Positions 34,400 through 43,905 of a stretch of 64,000 nucleotides of DNA are shown piece by piece. How positions within the stretch are numbered: position 1 is the stretch's first letter; every line of letters starts with the position of its first letter. The translations under genes were made by a program, and so were the position numbers. This DNA is from Termitomyces sp. T153 (taxonomy: Eukaryota > Basidiomycota > Agaricomycetes > Agaricales > Lyophyllaceae): the NCBI GenBank assembly GCA_018296165.2, contig JACKQL020000046.1, positions 186,001 through 250,000 on the forward strand. Direction: 5' to 3'. The notes below the pieces were generated by a model, which was not told where the DNA came from, did no database searches, and worked only from the letters and a program-made list of their open reading frames with translations.

Positions 34400-34580
34400 C
34401 TTGAGTTTACAAATATGGTCACACCACAGCAAAATGGAGTAGCCAAATGTCTAAACAGATCAATTGAAGAAGCACTTACATGAATGCTTATCAAATCTAA
34501 TCTCCCACAAAGCTTCTGGACCCATGCTCCAGGCACATATAGTGGCTCAAAAAACTGTCTCAATGTTTTATACTATTGAA
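34400..34580 (+). pseudogene. Ty1/copia integrase fragment
   Basis: The plus strand reads TPQQNGVAKCLNRSIEEALT and SNLPQSFWTHA, the end of the copia integrase core (T-QQNG-AE-NR, with E changed to K). It lies opposite in strand to the RT at 33273-34226, so the two pieces come from different insertions. Confidence 0.75.
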
Positions 34581-34959
34581 AGATGACATTGGCATGAAAG
34601 ATTAGAAGTACCTAAAATTCTGGTTAAGTCATGTAAATTACTATGGCATTGCAGCTACAAATTTCCTTTGGGCTTATGTAATTTGAATCAAAATTGACAG
34701 AGTAATGGTCATTTTAAAATATTCACTCATTGGGACAGTTTTTTGAGCCTCTTTAACTTTGCAGTTTTATCCCTATTTTATTCAGAAATAAAGAGTAAGT
34801 TGCATGTGCAAATGCCAACAGAGTCAGATGACTGGTAAGTCTGCTGGAACAAACACCCCCAACTTCTCAAGACTGTCCACCTCACATTGCATGGCTACTT
34901 GCCAGACATCAATATCATTCCTATGCATGGCCTCATAATTCTCCAGGGCTTTATTGAGA

Positions 34960-35170
34960 TTGTGTGTTGAAGGAGCAGGCTATACTATCCATTTATTATA
35001 ACAACAGCCTGTACTTACAGCATAGTCATGATATAACCAGCATTGTAACTACAGTATCACATGCCTAGCAATTTTTCGTCAAATATTTTGCTAATTGAGA
35101 GAATCAAACCTATCACCATTGTCCCAAAAACAACCATTGGCACAACAATAACCACTTGACCATGGAACCT
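34960..35170 (-). repeat. SINE-like repeat with tRNA-type promoter boxes
   Basis: The minus strand from about 35168 reads GGTTCCATGGTCAAGTGGTTA, with an A-box-like TGGTCAAGTGG at 35162-35152, and a B-box-like GGTTTGATTC at 35110-35101, spaced as in a tRNA with a long variable arm. The T in TTTGA fits loss of CpG from TTCGA. The tail (35094-34975) weakly resembles that of the copy at 35388. Confidence 0.45.
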
Positions 35171-35250
35171 CAATTATAGTACAAAATAATTGTAATAAGG
35201 GGACCAAGGTCCCCTTCAAAATATCACTGGAACCCTAAGCATATTAAGAA

Positions 35251-35335
35251 AACCTTAATAGAACCTTAACAGAACTTAACCAAACCTTTAACTACCTAAC
35301 CAGAACTCTGACTGAATTCTAACCAAGCTAACCAT
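35251..35335. repeat. short AACCTTAAYAGAA-type tandem repeats
   Basis: Degenerate ~11-12-bp units with C/T variation over about 85 bp. Confidence 0.5.
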
Positions 35336-35387
35336 GTGATCAACAGGCAGGCCCCATGGGTACATAGGCCTGATGTGTTTAGATTTA

Positions 35388-35620
35388 TCACTCAGCCTGT
35401 TAGTTCAATAGTTCTATTGTGTCTTCCCTGGAATTGTGGCTGTTGTTAGAAGGTTATAGGTTCAATCCCATTTGGTTGACTTCTCTTTGTCTGGCTCAAT
35501 ATTTGATGCTGTTGACATTATCACATGTAATTGATATAACAAGCAGTGCTGTAATTACAACTGTGGTTAGATCAGGCTTATCCTGTCATGACAGGGGGTG
35601 TTATATTATCCTGCCAGCAT
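35388..35620 (+). repeat. SINE-like repeat with tRNA-type promoter boxes, opposite strand
   Basis: An A-box-like TTAGTTCAATAGTT at 35400-35412 and a B-box-like AGGTTCAATCCC at 35458-35469 lie in the order and spacing of RNA polymerase III internal promoters. The downstream 130 bp has weak similarity to the inverted copy at 34960-35170. Confidence 0.45.
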
Positions 35621-36290
35621 CAGGTGCAAGGAGTATGAAAACATGGCAGATCAGGACTGAAAATAGTGTATGCCTTGTATTCCACAATCACAGAGTCCTC
35701 AAGACTGGTAAGATCATCCAATGAAGACAATAATGCAAAATTGCAGGAAGGTAAGATAGAATCAATGTCCAGAATAGCTGATAGGCTCTGATGAAGAAGT
35801 AGTCTTGATTCTTGATTTGCCTGTAATTTCACAAGACATTCATTCTGTTTCACAATATCTTTGATAAAAGCACAACCTGCCGGAGTAGATTTCATTACCC
35901 ACTTTGGGTGAGTCACCTCCTTAGAAGCTGTTTATCTGAAGAATTGTTAGGAGAAAGAGTCAAAGAAATAATATGAGATGGTTCTGATGCTGAATCAATA
36001 GGAGACAAAGGTAAGGGGACAAGAATAAGGGCAAATTTGCATGAAACAATGACATTGATTGAGGATGAACAGGTGGAGACAGAGAAAGAGAATCTTGACC
36101 TGAAACTGGGGGAGGAGACACCAAACAATCCCTAGCTTGAGGACAAAGATGACCACGAACATTTTTGCTGAACACCGCATCCTGAGAGAAGTAGTATTGA
36201 CCATTGAGGTCCCTCATACACCTACCAACCCTCCCTTCCTCATATCCAATAAATATCCCCTCAAACCATCTAGTATCTCATCGCTGATGG
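35620..36290 (-). pseudogene. Ty1/copia fragment (post-integrase region)
   Basis: The minus strand reads GIFIGYEEGRVG, then RCMRDLNGQYYFSQDAVF: the copia 'FVGYE-...-R-R-DV-F' segment downstream of integrase. A Ser/Pro-rich linker and the start of an RT-like frame (35916-35620) follow. CpG reappears from about 35880, so this copy straddles the edge of the depleted block. Confidence 0.65.
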
Positions 36291-36329
36291 AACTACATGG
36301 TCACGTGTTCTTCGACATGTGCGCATCGA

Positions 36330-37000
36330 CCGTGGCATGACACCTTCAGTTGTTCTCTCTCATTCACGACAGACTCTGAAGGTGTAAGCGCCCGTCTATG
36401 CATCGTATTACTTTCCTAGATACTGATTCCCTACGTACAGTCATTCCTCTGTCGTATAGCTATGACAATACTCTCTCATTCATGACAGACTCTGAAGGTT
36501 CATTCCTCTGTTGTATAGGCTCTCAGTATCGGTTTGGCACATACTGGCTGGGCGAATGTATGGTAGGCTATGTTATCCTCCTGCTCTTGCTCAGTTTATC
36601 ATCTTTTACTTCACAGATATGGATGATGTCTCAATTTTTAGTCCGAGTAAGAGCTGAATTATTGCAGGAAGCGGATAGCTACATAAATAACGCCGAGTTA
36701 GGCTTTGGATATGAGTCATATTTCATGCCTAATTATGCTCAATAGGTGGTAGCTACAGGTGCCAATCTTGTCTTGATTTTCATCTCATCTGGAAAACTCT
36801 GACAGGAGAAAGCATATCTGCCATGCCAGTCGAATCAATCGCAACTGAGATATTAATTTGGATGTAGTCTCGCCCTAAGTATATATTTAAAAACTGTTCC
36901 TTGTTGAAGCCCGAGACCTGAAATTCTACTTCACCGGTCTATAACATGTAAGCAATGTAACGCGCAGGCGACCAGCTGAATCAATAAACCAATAGATCAT
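36330..37000. other. intergenic stretch with 30-bp direct repeats
   Basis: CTCTCTCATTCAYGACAGAC with TCTGAAGGT following occurs at about 36356 and 36474, and CATTCCTCTGTYGTATAG occurs twice. An open frame at 36398-36745 (plus) has no recognisable domain. Nothing else seen. Confidence 0.5.
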
Positions 37001-37120
37001 GTCATGATCATGTCATTTCTATCCCTCAGAATACGGACCAAATCAATCGGGAACGATGTCCATTGCCATCTCGGCGTCGCCGCGCGGACAGGACACCGCG
37101 TCACCACACCAAGCACCGCA

Positions 37121-38694
37121 TCACTCAACAATCCCACTAGTCACCTGGATTCCCAACCCCTTGAGTGCCTTCACGCCCTTGTACACCCAGAACTGCAACA
37201 CAGCCTGATCTTCGAACCATTGACCCGTCTCGCCGGCCGTTTCGAGCGCGGTGCTGAGTGCGGACGGGGCAGAGTCACCGCCATTCGTGAGCTTGTGGAG
37301 CAGAGCCGATAGGCGTCGGTGCTTGAGTTCGGAATCTTCCGGTGTGCTTGTATCCCCCTCGAATATGCTCTCGCCCTTGTCTTGACATCTGCTATTCTCC
37401 CCGTCCGCATACTCCTCAGCATCGGCATCCACATTGGCATCCGCCTTCACCTCCTGCAGATACGACTTTGCCAGTCCTCCGCTCCTCACCCACCCCGCGA
37501 CGTTCCCCTCCCACTTGATCCGCTCCAGCACACCCACGACCGCCAACAACGTAGAATCGTACCCACCCAACTCGACGAGATCAAACTTGTCTTCCACTTC
37601 AGCGGCGTGCTCGGAGCGCTTCTTTTTGGTGCGTTTGCGTTTCTTGTTGGTTGTCAGTTGGGAGGAGGAGCTAGTGGGATGGATTGCGTGTTCGGGTGCG
37701 TTTGAGGCGGAAATTGTTTCGGTATCCGAGGGTGAAGTCTGGTTATTTGGTGTCTGTTGGGAGCGCCGTTCGCGCTGAAGGCATTCCAAATCTATTCGGC
37801 GCAGGGCACCGGTGTATTCGCGGATACAGAGGTGGTTGTATGGCTGAAGACAGGCTTTGCGGGGCGAGTCGTCCATGAGGAGAGTGGTGTGAGCTGAGTG
37901 GGCTTGCGGTGTGTCTGGGTCGGAGGGACGGGTGATGGGCAGCTTGGACCAGGGCTTTGAGAGATCCTTTGTTGTTTGGGCTTTACGATCTGTGAGTTGT
38001 GTTCAAGTTCGTCGGCTCGAGATGAATGGAGACATAGCTTACGATAATCCCTCTCGTCAAGACCTAGTGTATCCCGAGCCCAGACGGCGAGAAGCTGGTC
38101 CTGTTGTGAGCCAAAGCATTTGATGACCATGCTTAGAACGCTGTGTGGTTGGGCAGAGCTCCAGACCATGGTGTCGAGCCAGGCACGTGTGGAGGGGTGG
38201 AATAGGTATTCGCGGAAAACGGACATGTACGGTCGAGGGTGGGCAATACGTATACGCGGTGGGGCGTCATGACGGAATTCGCGCCGCACGTGAGAACTAC
38301 GATAGACCAGCGTGCCGTTTAGATCTAGTATCAGCAGTTTACGTGCCTGCGCTGGGACAGTGAGACGAGCAGAAGGCTTCTGGGACTCTGAGATGTATTC
38401 TGGCGAAGGAGACGGGGGGCGTAGTGGAGGAGGACTGCGTCGGGGGAGATCAGGAGGCTGGTGCCACTGATTGTAGTCATCGGTGTATGGATCAAACTCT
38501 GGTTTGGTTGTGCTGCCAGATGGATCATAGTTGTAGTCGATACTAGAGCTGGCAGTAAACGCGTATGTCGTATATTCTGTCGATGGTGAGCGTCTTGACA
38601 TGGCAATTTTCAGACCCCAGAGGCCACTTGGACGCCTTGCCGCTTGTAACATGTTTGTTCTCCTTTGGTCTCCGTCCCAATTCCAATCTCCCAA
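37121..38694 (-). CDS. FCP1/NIF-domain HAD-family protein
   Basis: Two exons, 38694-38043 and 37989-37121, with a 53-nt GT-AG intron (38042-37990), give about 506 residues. Residues 1-115 are Ser/Pro-rich. The HAD motif LILDLNGTLV (121-130) begins an NLI-interacting-factor/FCP1-type domain, followed by HPRPYMSVFREYLF, VWSSAQPHSV (HAD motif II Ser) and further core sequence. After the intron come WSKLPITRPS, a basic KKRKRTKKKR patch (possible nuclear signal) and an acidic C-terminus. Classical SCP/FCP1 phosphatases have DxDGT; the second Asp here is Asn, which should weaken or abolish phosphatase activity, though a DLNGT form is familiar in fungal members. The start could also be Met15 or Met32. 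Role not known. It lies in a CpG-retaining island between two transposon blocks. Confidence 0.8.
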
Positions 38695-38744
38695 TTTTCA
38701 TGTTCCCACGGGCTAATTATTTAAATTTATTATACGAGAGCTCT

Positions 38745-39850
38745 TCTAGTGATCCTAGAGACGTATCCTCTGAATCTTCGCTCGAAGACGATGATTCTTC
38801 GTAGACATAATCCGGATTCATATTCTCATCATCATCTTCAAAATACCTCACATCGTCAACGAACCTCTATGATTATACGAACAACAGTTGCTGGAACGCG
38901 CAGGTCGTGAACACGTGAGAGCCGAAGCAAATGGTTTGTATGTCTTGCATGACACGTTGCTCGCGATCGAGATCGTTGTTAGAGTCGTTTCGGCACGGTG
39001 GATAATGGATCTCTATCATACTGGGAGCGAAGGTGGTTGCTTCAGTGTCAGCTTCAGATCCTCGACCAATAGAGCGATATGTTTGACAAACGGGCACGCT
39101 CGAATATATTCATATATCCTCCTTGTCCATCTAAGATGATAAATATCGTGCTGAGGCACAAGGATGAGGACTCGCCACCCTGATATACAGACCGTTGGAG
39201 ACGAGGACCCTGTAAAGCCTGGAGCACCATTCTTGCGTTAGCAGGACATTTTTTCCCCTCTGTATATGAGGAAATCCTCGAGGTTCGGAGGGCGGACTTC
39301 GGCGAGACAGGATATGTATGAATGAGTGTCCTGGGAAGATAGAGAGTGAGCGCAGAACTTCAAGGACAGACTCTTCCATATGGAATAAGATAGTTATGGT
39401 ATAACCATTGAGAGGAAGACGCGTGATCTTCGTATTAAGTGTCGGAAGAGCTACATTGGGCGGTAACCCCACACGAGGTAGAAGACCGAGACGCTTGAGC
39501 GAAGTATATCTATCAATGATGTTTTGCACATATTCCGAGAACGACGCGCCGAGATTGTGATCTTGGTACTTGTACGGAGCCTTCTGAATCGTGAGAAGGA
39601 ACTTTGGAACCTGCCCCAAGTTGCGCAATACGACGTCTTCGTATAGGAAGGGTATCTCGGCCAGATGCCAGGATTTGCAGACTGAGGAAATTGACAGGGC
39701 TGTTTCCACGGACTTGGACCAGGGAGAGTCACGCCCTGCGCTTAGGGAACAGTCGAGGAGAAATTTGGGGGCGATTGGGAAGAAGATGAGTGTGAGTATC
39801 TCGGATGAGAGGTGGGGACATGGTGGTGTTGAGGTCGGGGAGGCCTAGGA
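38745..39850 (-). pseudogene. F-box/LRR-like paralogue, frameshifted
   Basis: The minus strand reads SSEILTLIFFPIAPKFLLDC and SISSVCKSWHLAEIPFLYED, matching the F-box region of the intact gene at 45464-46985. No ATG is found in frame upstream. After 39290 the reading moves to another frame (ARMVLQALQGPRLQR), and the tail near 38870-38745 (NPDYVYEESSSSSEDSEDTS) matches the acidic tail of the intact copy. CpG content is normal, unlike the two pseudogene copies at 42.2-43.9 kb. Confidence 0.7.
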
Positions 39851-39859
39851 TTCGGAAGA

Positions 39860-40330
39860 GTTAGAATGTTGGTATTAAGTTGGAGATTGCATGATACTTG
39901 CAGGCAAGATGGTCATAGATACAAAGAAAGGATAATACAGGAACCGGGAGGTGACATCCTGAAAGGCCTCGTCGAGAATGCTGAAGCTTGAGAAAGGTGC
40001 GTACAAACACGAGATTGGATTGAGGAGGAATCGCAACTTCAAGTTGTAACTCAGATCTCCACGCCATGCATTTTTCGTCCGGGCGAGCAAATTCTGGCTG
40101 TTCCGATGGCTAGATGAGGCGCGAATATATGTGGTCATCCGCGTGGCGTCGATGTGTAAACTATGTATATGGCACATGCTACATCATTTCATCCTCTGCT
40201 TGTTTATCAATGAAACCACATAAATCAGATTCTGACCTAAGTGTAGTGATACATCATTTACTGTCGCTGTATTCATATTCAAAGTTGCCACTGCAGAACC
40301 ATCCAGAGAATACTGAACTGGTATTCCATC
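39860..40330. other. intergenic stretch, no recognisable gene
   Basis: Minus-strand open frames (40177-39861) show no known domain. CpG depletion begins at about 40200-40330. Confidence 0.4.
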
Positions 40331-40402
40331 TTATTCTATCTACAATCATCTGTGATTGAAGTTATTTTTATCTATCTATTTATTTATACTTTCTGGCAAG
40401 AA

Positions 40403-41325
40403 CTATGTAGAGGATATCAACTCAGAAGTTCTGCAGAGATGTCCAGGAGAAGAAAAAATCTTGCAGAGCTCTATTATATCTGATGATGGGAATTCTAATG
40501 GCCTTGGATTGTATTCAATGGAATACCTCAGCTCTCTCAGAGCCAGTAGTTTGCCTTTGGCTAAATTGGCTCTCAAGATTGGTGTTCCTGTCATGCTGCT
40601 CAGAAATCTAGATACAACTAAAGGACTTTGCAATGGACAAGAATGATTGTCACCCACATCAGCACTAGAGTTCTCAGATGTCAGATCATCAGTGGTGATG
40701 CCAAGTTCACAGGATCAATTGTTTTGATTCTAAGAATCAACATGGTAGCCTCTAAAGAGGGTTTGCCAATTCCACTGTGCAGGAGACAATTCCCAGTTTG
40801 ATTGGCCTTTGCTATGACAATCAACAAGTCTCAGGGTCAATCAGTCAAGCATGTTGGATTGGACCTTTGATCAGGAGTTTTTGCACATGGTGTTGGAGTA
40901 ATTGAGAGTGTAAAGACTAAGATCTAAGATCAGCTAAGTGTGAGCAAGGATAGATCAATGTATTCAGGTTGTTGCACACAAGGACTGTATGTCCTTGTCA
41001 CAACCCTTTATAAACATACATGAAGGCAGATCAATATCTAAATAATTCATAAAAATGGTATTGTAAATAATCTGTTATCAGTAAGCTATATGTCATATGA
41101 TGCAAACATGTGATGGAAAGTATCCTCAATGGTGTCCCATTCCATGATTCATTAGACATGCAGGTTGACTTGACCATGCCAGTTGCAACACATAGCCAAC
41201 TTTATGTTGCACTTTCTTGGTGCACATCAGGAGATTGTATCAAAGTCATTTTGGACCCAGAAAACACATCAAGAAAGACTGCAAATATTGTCTATCAAGA
41301 AATCCTGAATGGTTTACAAATGTAA
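40403..41325 (+). pseudogene. PIF1/Helitron-type helicase C-terminal relic
   Basis: The plus strand reads LKIGVPVMLLRNLDTTKGLC (40565-40625), then AFAMTINKSQGQSVKHVGLD (40806-40866) and [20 protein letters not shown] (about 41195-41255), ending [12 protein letters not shown]. These are the last conserved blocks of PIF1-family helicases, as fused to Rep in Helitrons. Stops and frame breaks abound, and a possible solo LTR (40891-41108) interrupts it. N-terminal helicase motifs and any Rep nuclease are absent. It ends about 290 bp before the 61-bp repeat run. Confidence 0.75.
40891..41108 (+). repeat. possible solo LTR inside the helicase relic
   Basis: Starts TGTTGGAGTAATTGAG and ends ATGATGCAAACA, with TTTATAAACATAC inside; about 218 bp and non-coding. 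Flanks CATGG and TGTGA do not form a target duplication, so the call rests on termini, TATA-like box and interruption of the helicase frame. Confidence 0.45.
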
Positions 41326-41610
41326 GTGTGACTTTTGATGGATTCAAGCAACAAACTGCTAACTTCTATGAACTTCAGCACCTAATGTATATAGCCTGAC
41401 AGTGTGATATAGATATTCTTAATAGTTTACAAATGTAAGTGTGACAGTTAAAATAATTCCTTGGTTAATACTAACTTTATGAATTTTCAGCATCTCTAAT
41501 ATATACTAGTGTACACTGTAGTATTGTGTTAATAATGTAATATAGATACATGGTCAGTTTATATATAAAACCTCAGTATTGAATTGTAAGAGAAAAGCAA
41601 CACTCACTCA

Positions 41611-41990
41611 ATAAAATACAAAGACCTAACTGACCAAAGTGAGGTTGGGTCTGGATCTTAGCATTGAGTCAAGAAGATACAAAGACCTAAGTGAACAAAG
41701 TGAAGTTGGTTCTAGATCTTAGCATTGAGTTGGAAAATACAAAGACTTAAACAAATGAAGTGAGGTTGGGTCTGAATCTTAGCATTTTGAATTATCAATT
41801 ACAAAGACTTAACTGAATGAAGTGAGGTTGGGTCTGGATCTTAGCATTGAATTAACAAATACAAAAACCTAACTGAACAAAGTGAGGTTGGGTCTGGATC
41901 TCAACATTGAGTTAAAATATTGAGGACCTAACCAAATGTAGTGAGGTTGTGTCTGGGACTTAGCAAGAGCTACAGGCCCATGCCAAATGC
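41611..41990. repeat. right run of 61-bp tandem repeats with terminal inverted match
   Basis: Six units with 60-61-bp period (AGCATTGAGT near 41660, 41721, then about every 60), ending GAGCTACAGGCCCATGCC. The run is the reverse complement of the repeats at 986-1190, including the terminal GGGCCTRTAGCTCTTGCTAA. All CpG is lost. Confidence 0.8.
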
Positions 41991-42249
41991 ATGGACCATA
42001 GCTCATTCAATGATATTAGAAACCTGTATTAGCAAAACCATCAATGTCAACATAGACACTCCCTAGTGTGCATTCCACTTAAACTGCAGGATATCCAAGG
42101 TTAAATGCCTCATCATTCAGTCTGATCAAGCCTGGAGGAAATGCATTTACAATATCAAATGTCTGATGCAATTAGTAGAGACAAATTGAATTATTGATAT
42201 ACCAGTGAAGAACACAAATGCCTTTGAGCTTAGGATAGGTGGTAATCAT

Positions 42250-43440
42250 CATTCAACTTCTCAGATTCAAGTGATGGATGTGGCAGAATATCAATCCATT
42301 TGATAATATGGGATGGGATATTTGGTCATCACATCCAATTTGGAAGACAAGATGTTCAAAGACTGGTAGGCATACATCAAGGATTTTTGTATGTCTTCTG
42401 CTAAAATGATTCCTAGAATATGAAGGACATACAAATGGCATCCATATTCTATGGAGAAACACATGAAGAAACATTCAAATCCTTCCATGCCCCACTTGTT
42501 CCACAAACTAGGAAAGGAAAAGTGTTGGAGATAAGGTACTGATAAGAGATTGAGTATGATTGTTGTACCAATTAAATCTTGAGAGCCAATGTGAAGATCT
42601 TGAAGATTAGGAAGGAGTAATGGCTCAACAGTTCCATCTGTTTCATCTGCACTCAAATTGAGATCATCAACAGTTGGAGAGACTCCAAGAGAGGGAGACA
42701 AGACTATTATAATTGATGTTGAGTAGTGCTAGTAAGAATGGAAGAGAAGTCTGGACAGAAAGGCAAATGATTGGTGTTTTCACTGTAGGAAGATGGACTG
42801 CAGTAGGCAGAAGCACAGAAGTATGTCTGTATCAAGAAGTATAGGGAAGAAAATTGGATGACAAAGATGATGCAGATTCAGGCAAAGATCCATGTGAGGA
42901 TCCAAGCAGGGTTTCACCCAAGGTTTCAGGCAAAGATTCAGGCAAAGGTTTAGGATGAAGTAATGGAATTTGGAAACAGAGACTTGAAGTGAAGAACAAA
43001 GGTAAAGAAGTATTGCTTGGAGATACTTTGAGAAATGAAGCACTGTAAGGAGGGTCAACAATGGTATGTACCATGTGCTGCTTAACAAAACATTGAAATC
43101 CAAGATTTGTCTTGATAGTACAAAAAAACTTTGGAGGTTGATTTATTGATGGAATACAACATCTTTGGAGAGTAGAGGTATCCTGACAACTTGCCAGGAT
43201 GTACAGACAGAGGATATAGACAAAGCTGTTTCCACCTATTTGTACCAAGCTGCAACTGAAATCAGGAGGAATGTGGGAGTTATGGTGCTAGGAAGGATAA
43301 TGAGAATCTCATGTGGGAGGTGGGACACTGCCTCAACTGAGATGATGACTACAAAAGGCTTGGATCAACTCTCTCAGAAAATAGAGAAAGTAGCACTTGT
43401 CTATGAGACAACTGAGGTGTTCATTGAGCAATCTTGGTAG
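42250..43440 (-). pseudogene. F-box/LRR-like paralogue, CpG-depleted relic
   Basis: The minus strand keeps LLPNLQDLHIGSQDL and SVPYLQHFSFPSLW, aligned with SLPSLQELCIRVEDK and QVPRLRRFIF of the intact F-box gene, and an F-box-like start near 43440-43150. Multiple stops. Its C-to-T decay resembles that of the neighbouring transposons. Confidence 0.65.
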
Positions 43441-43449
43441 ACACTTGAC

Positions 43450-43905
43450 AGAAGCCCAGGGAACTCTGCATAGACAAATGGTTGTAGAGTTTGAGTCAGG
43501 ACAATTGTTGATTATCTTCTGAATATAATTTGAGAATGAAGTGCCATAACAAGGGTAGACATAGACAGAAACTGTGACCTTCTTGACAAGGATATGGAAC
43601 TTGGAGAGCTTTGTCTGAATGGTATGGAGAAATGCTAGGATCTGATTTCAATGGTGGAACATGACATTCTCATATAAAAATAGGATGTTGACTGAATGCC
43701 AAAAATTGCAGACTATTGAGATTGACAGAACTGCTTTCACCACCTTGTGCCAAGGAGAATCAGAGCTCAAAGTATGGGATGTATCATTAACAAAGTTTGG
43801 AGTGATGGTGCAACAGAATCTGAGTGATAAATTCTTGGCAAAGGGGTCTGTGGTGTGGATTACATTGTTTGGTAGTGATGACTAGGAGGATCATGGAACA
43901 TCAAA
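43450..43905 (-). pseudogene. truncated F-box paralogue, CpG-depleted relic
   Basis: The minus strand reads SSDSPWHKVVKAVLSISIVC, then NFWHSVNILFLYENVMFHH and YVYPCYGTSFSNYI, matching DSPWWKAMETMLSITTVCKS and VYPHYGASFARYLE of the intact gene. Only the N-terminal third remains. Confidence 0.65.

Noticed and set aside
35095..35170. Functional tRNA gene
   Set aside because: Promoter-box-like sequences are present but no cloverleaf with paired acceptor stem could be drawn by eye; a SINE-like relic is more likely.
37319..37778. Plus-strand frames over the NIF-domain gene
   Set aside because: Shadows of the minus-strand coding sequence; leucine-rich translation without domain support.
41611..41990. 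61-bp repeats as a CRISPR-like array
   Set aside because: Units are contiguous and near-identical without unique spacers, in a eukaryote, and match an inverted set 40 kb away; they are tandem transposon repeats.
986..41990. Complete Helitron or Starship cargo element
   Set aside because: No Rep nuclease, no N-terminal helicase motifs, no CTRR hairpin end, no tyrosine-recombinase captain at an edge and no target duplication; only the inverted repeats and a helicase relic support a single large element.
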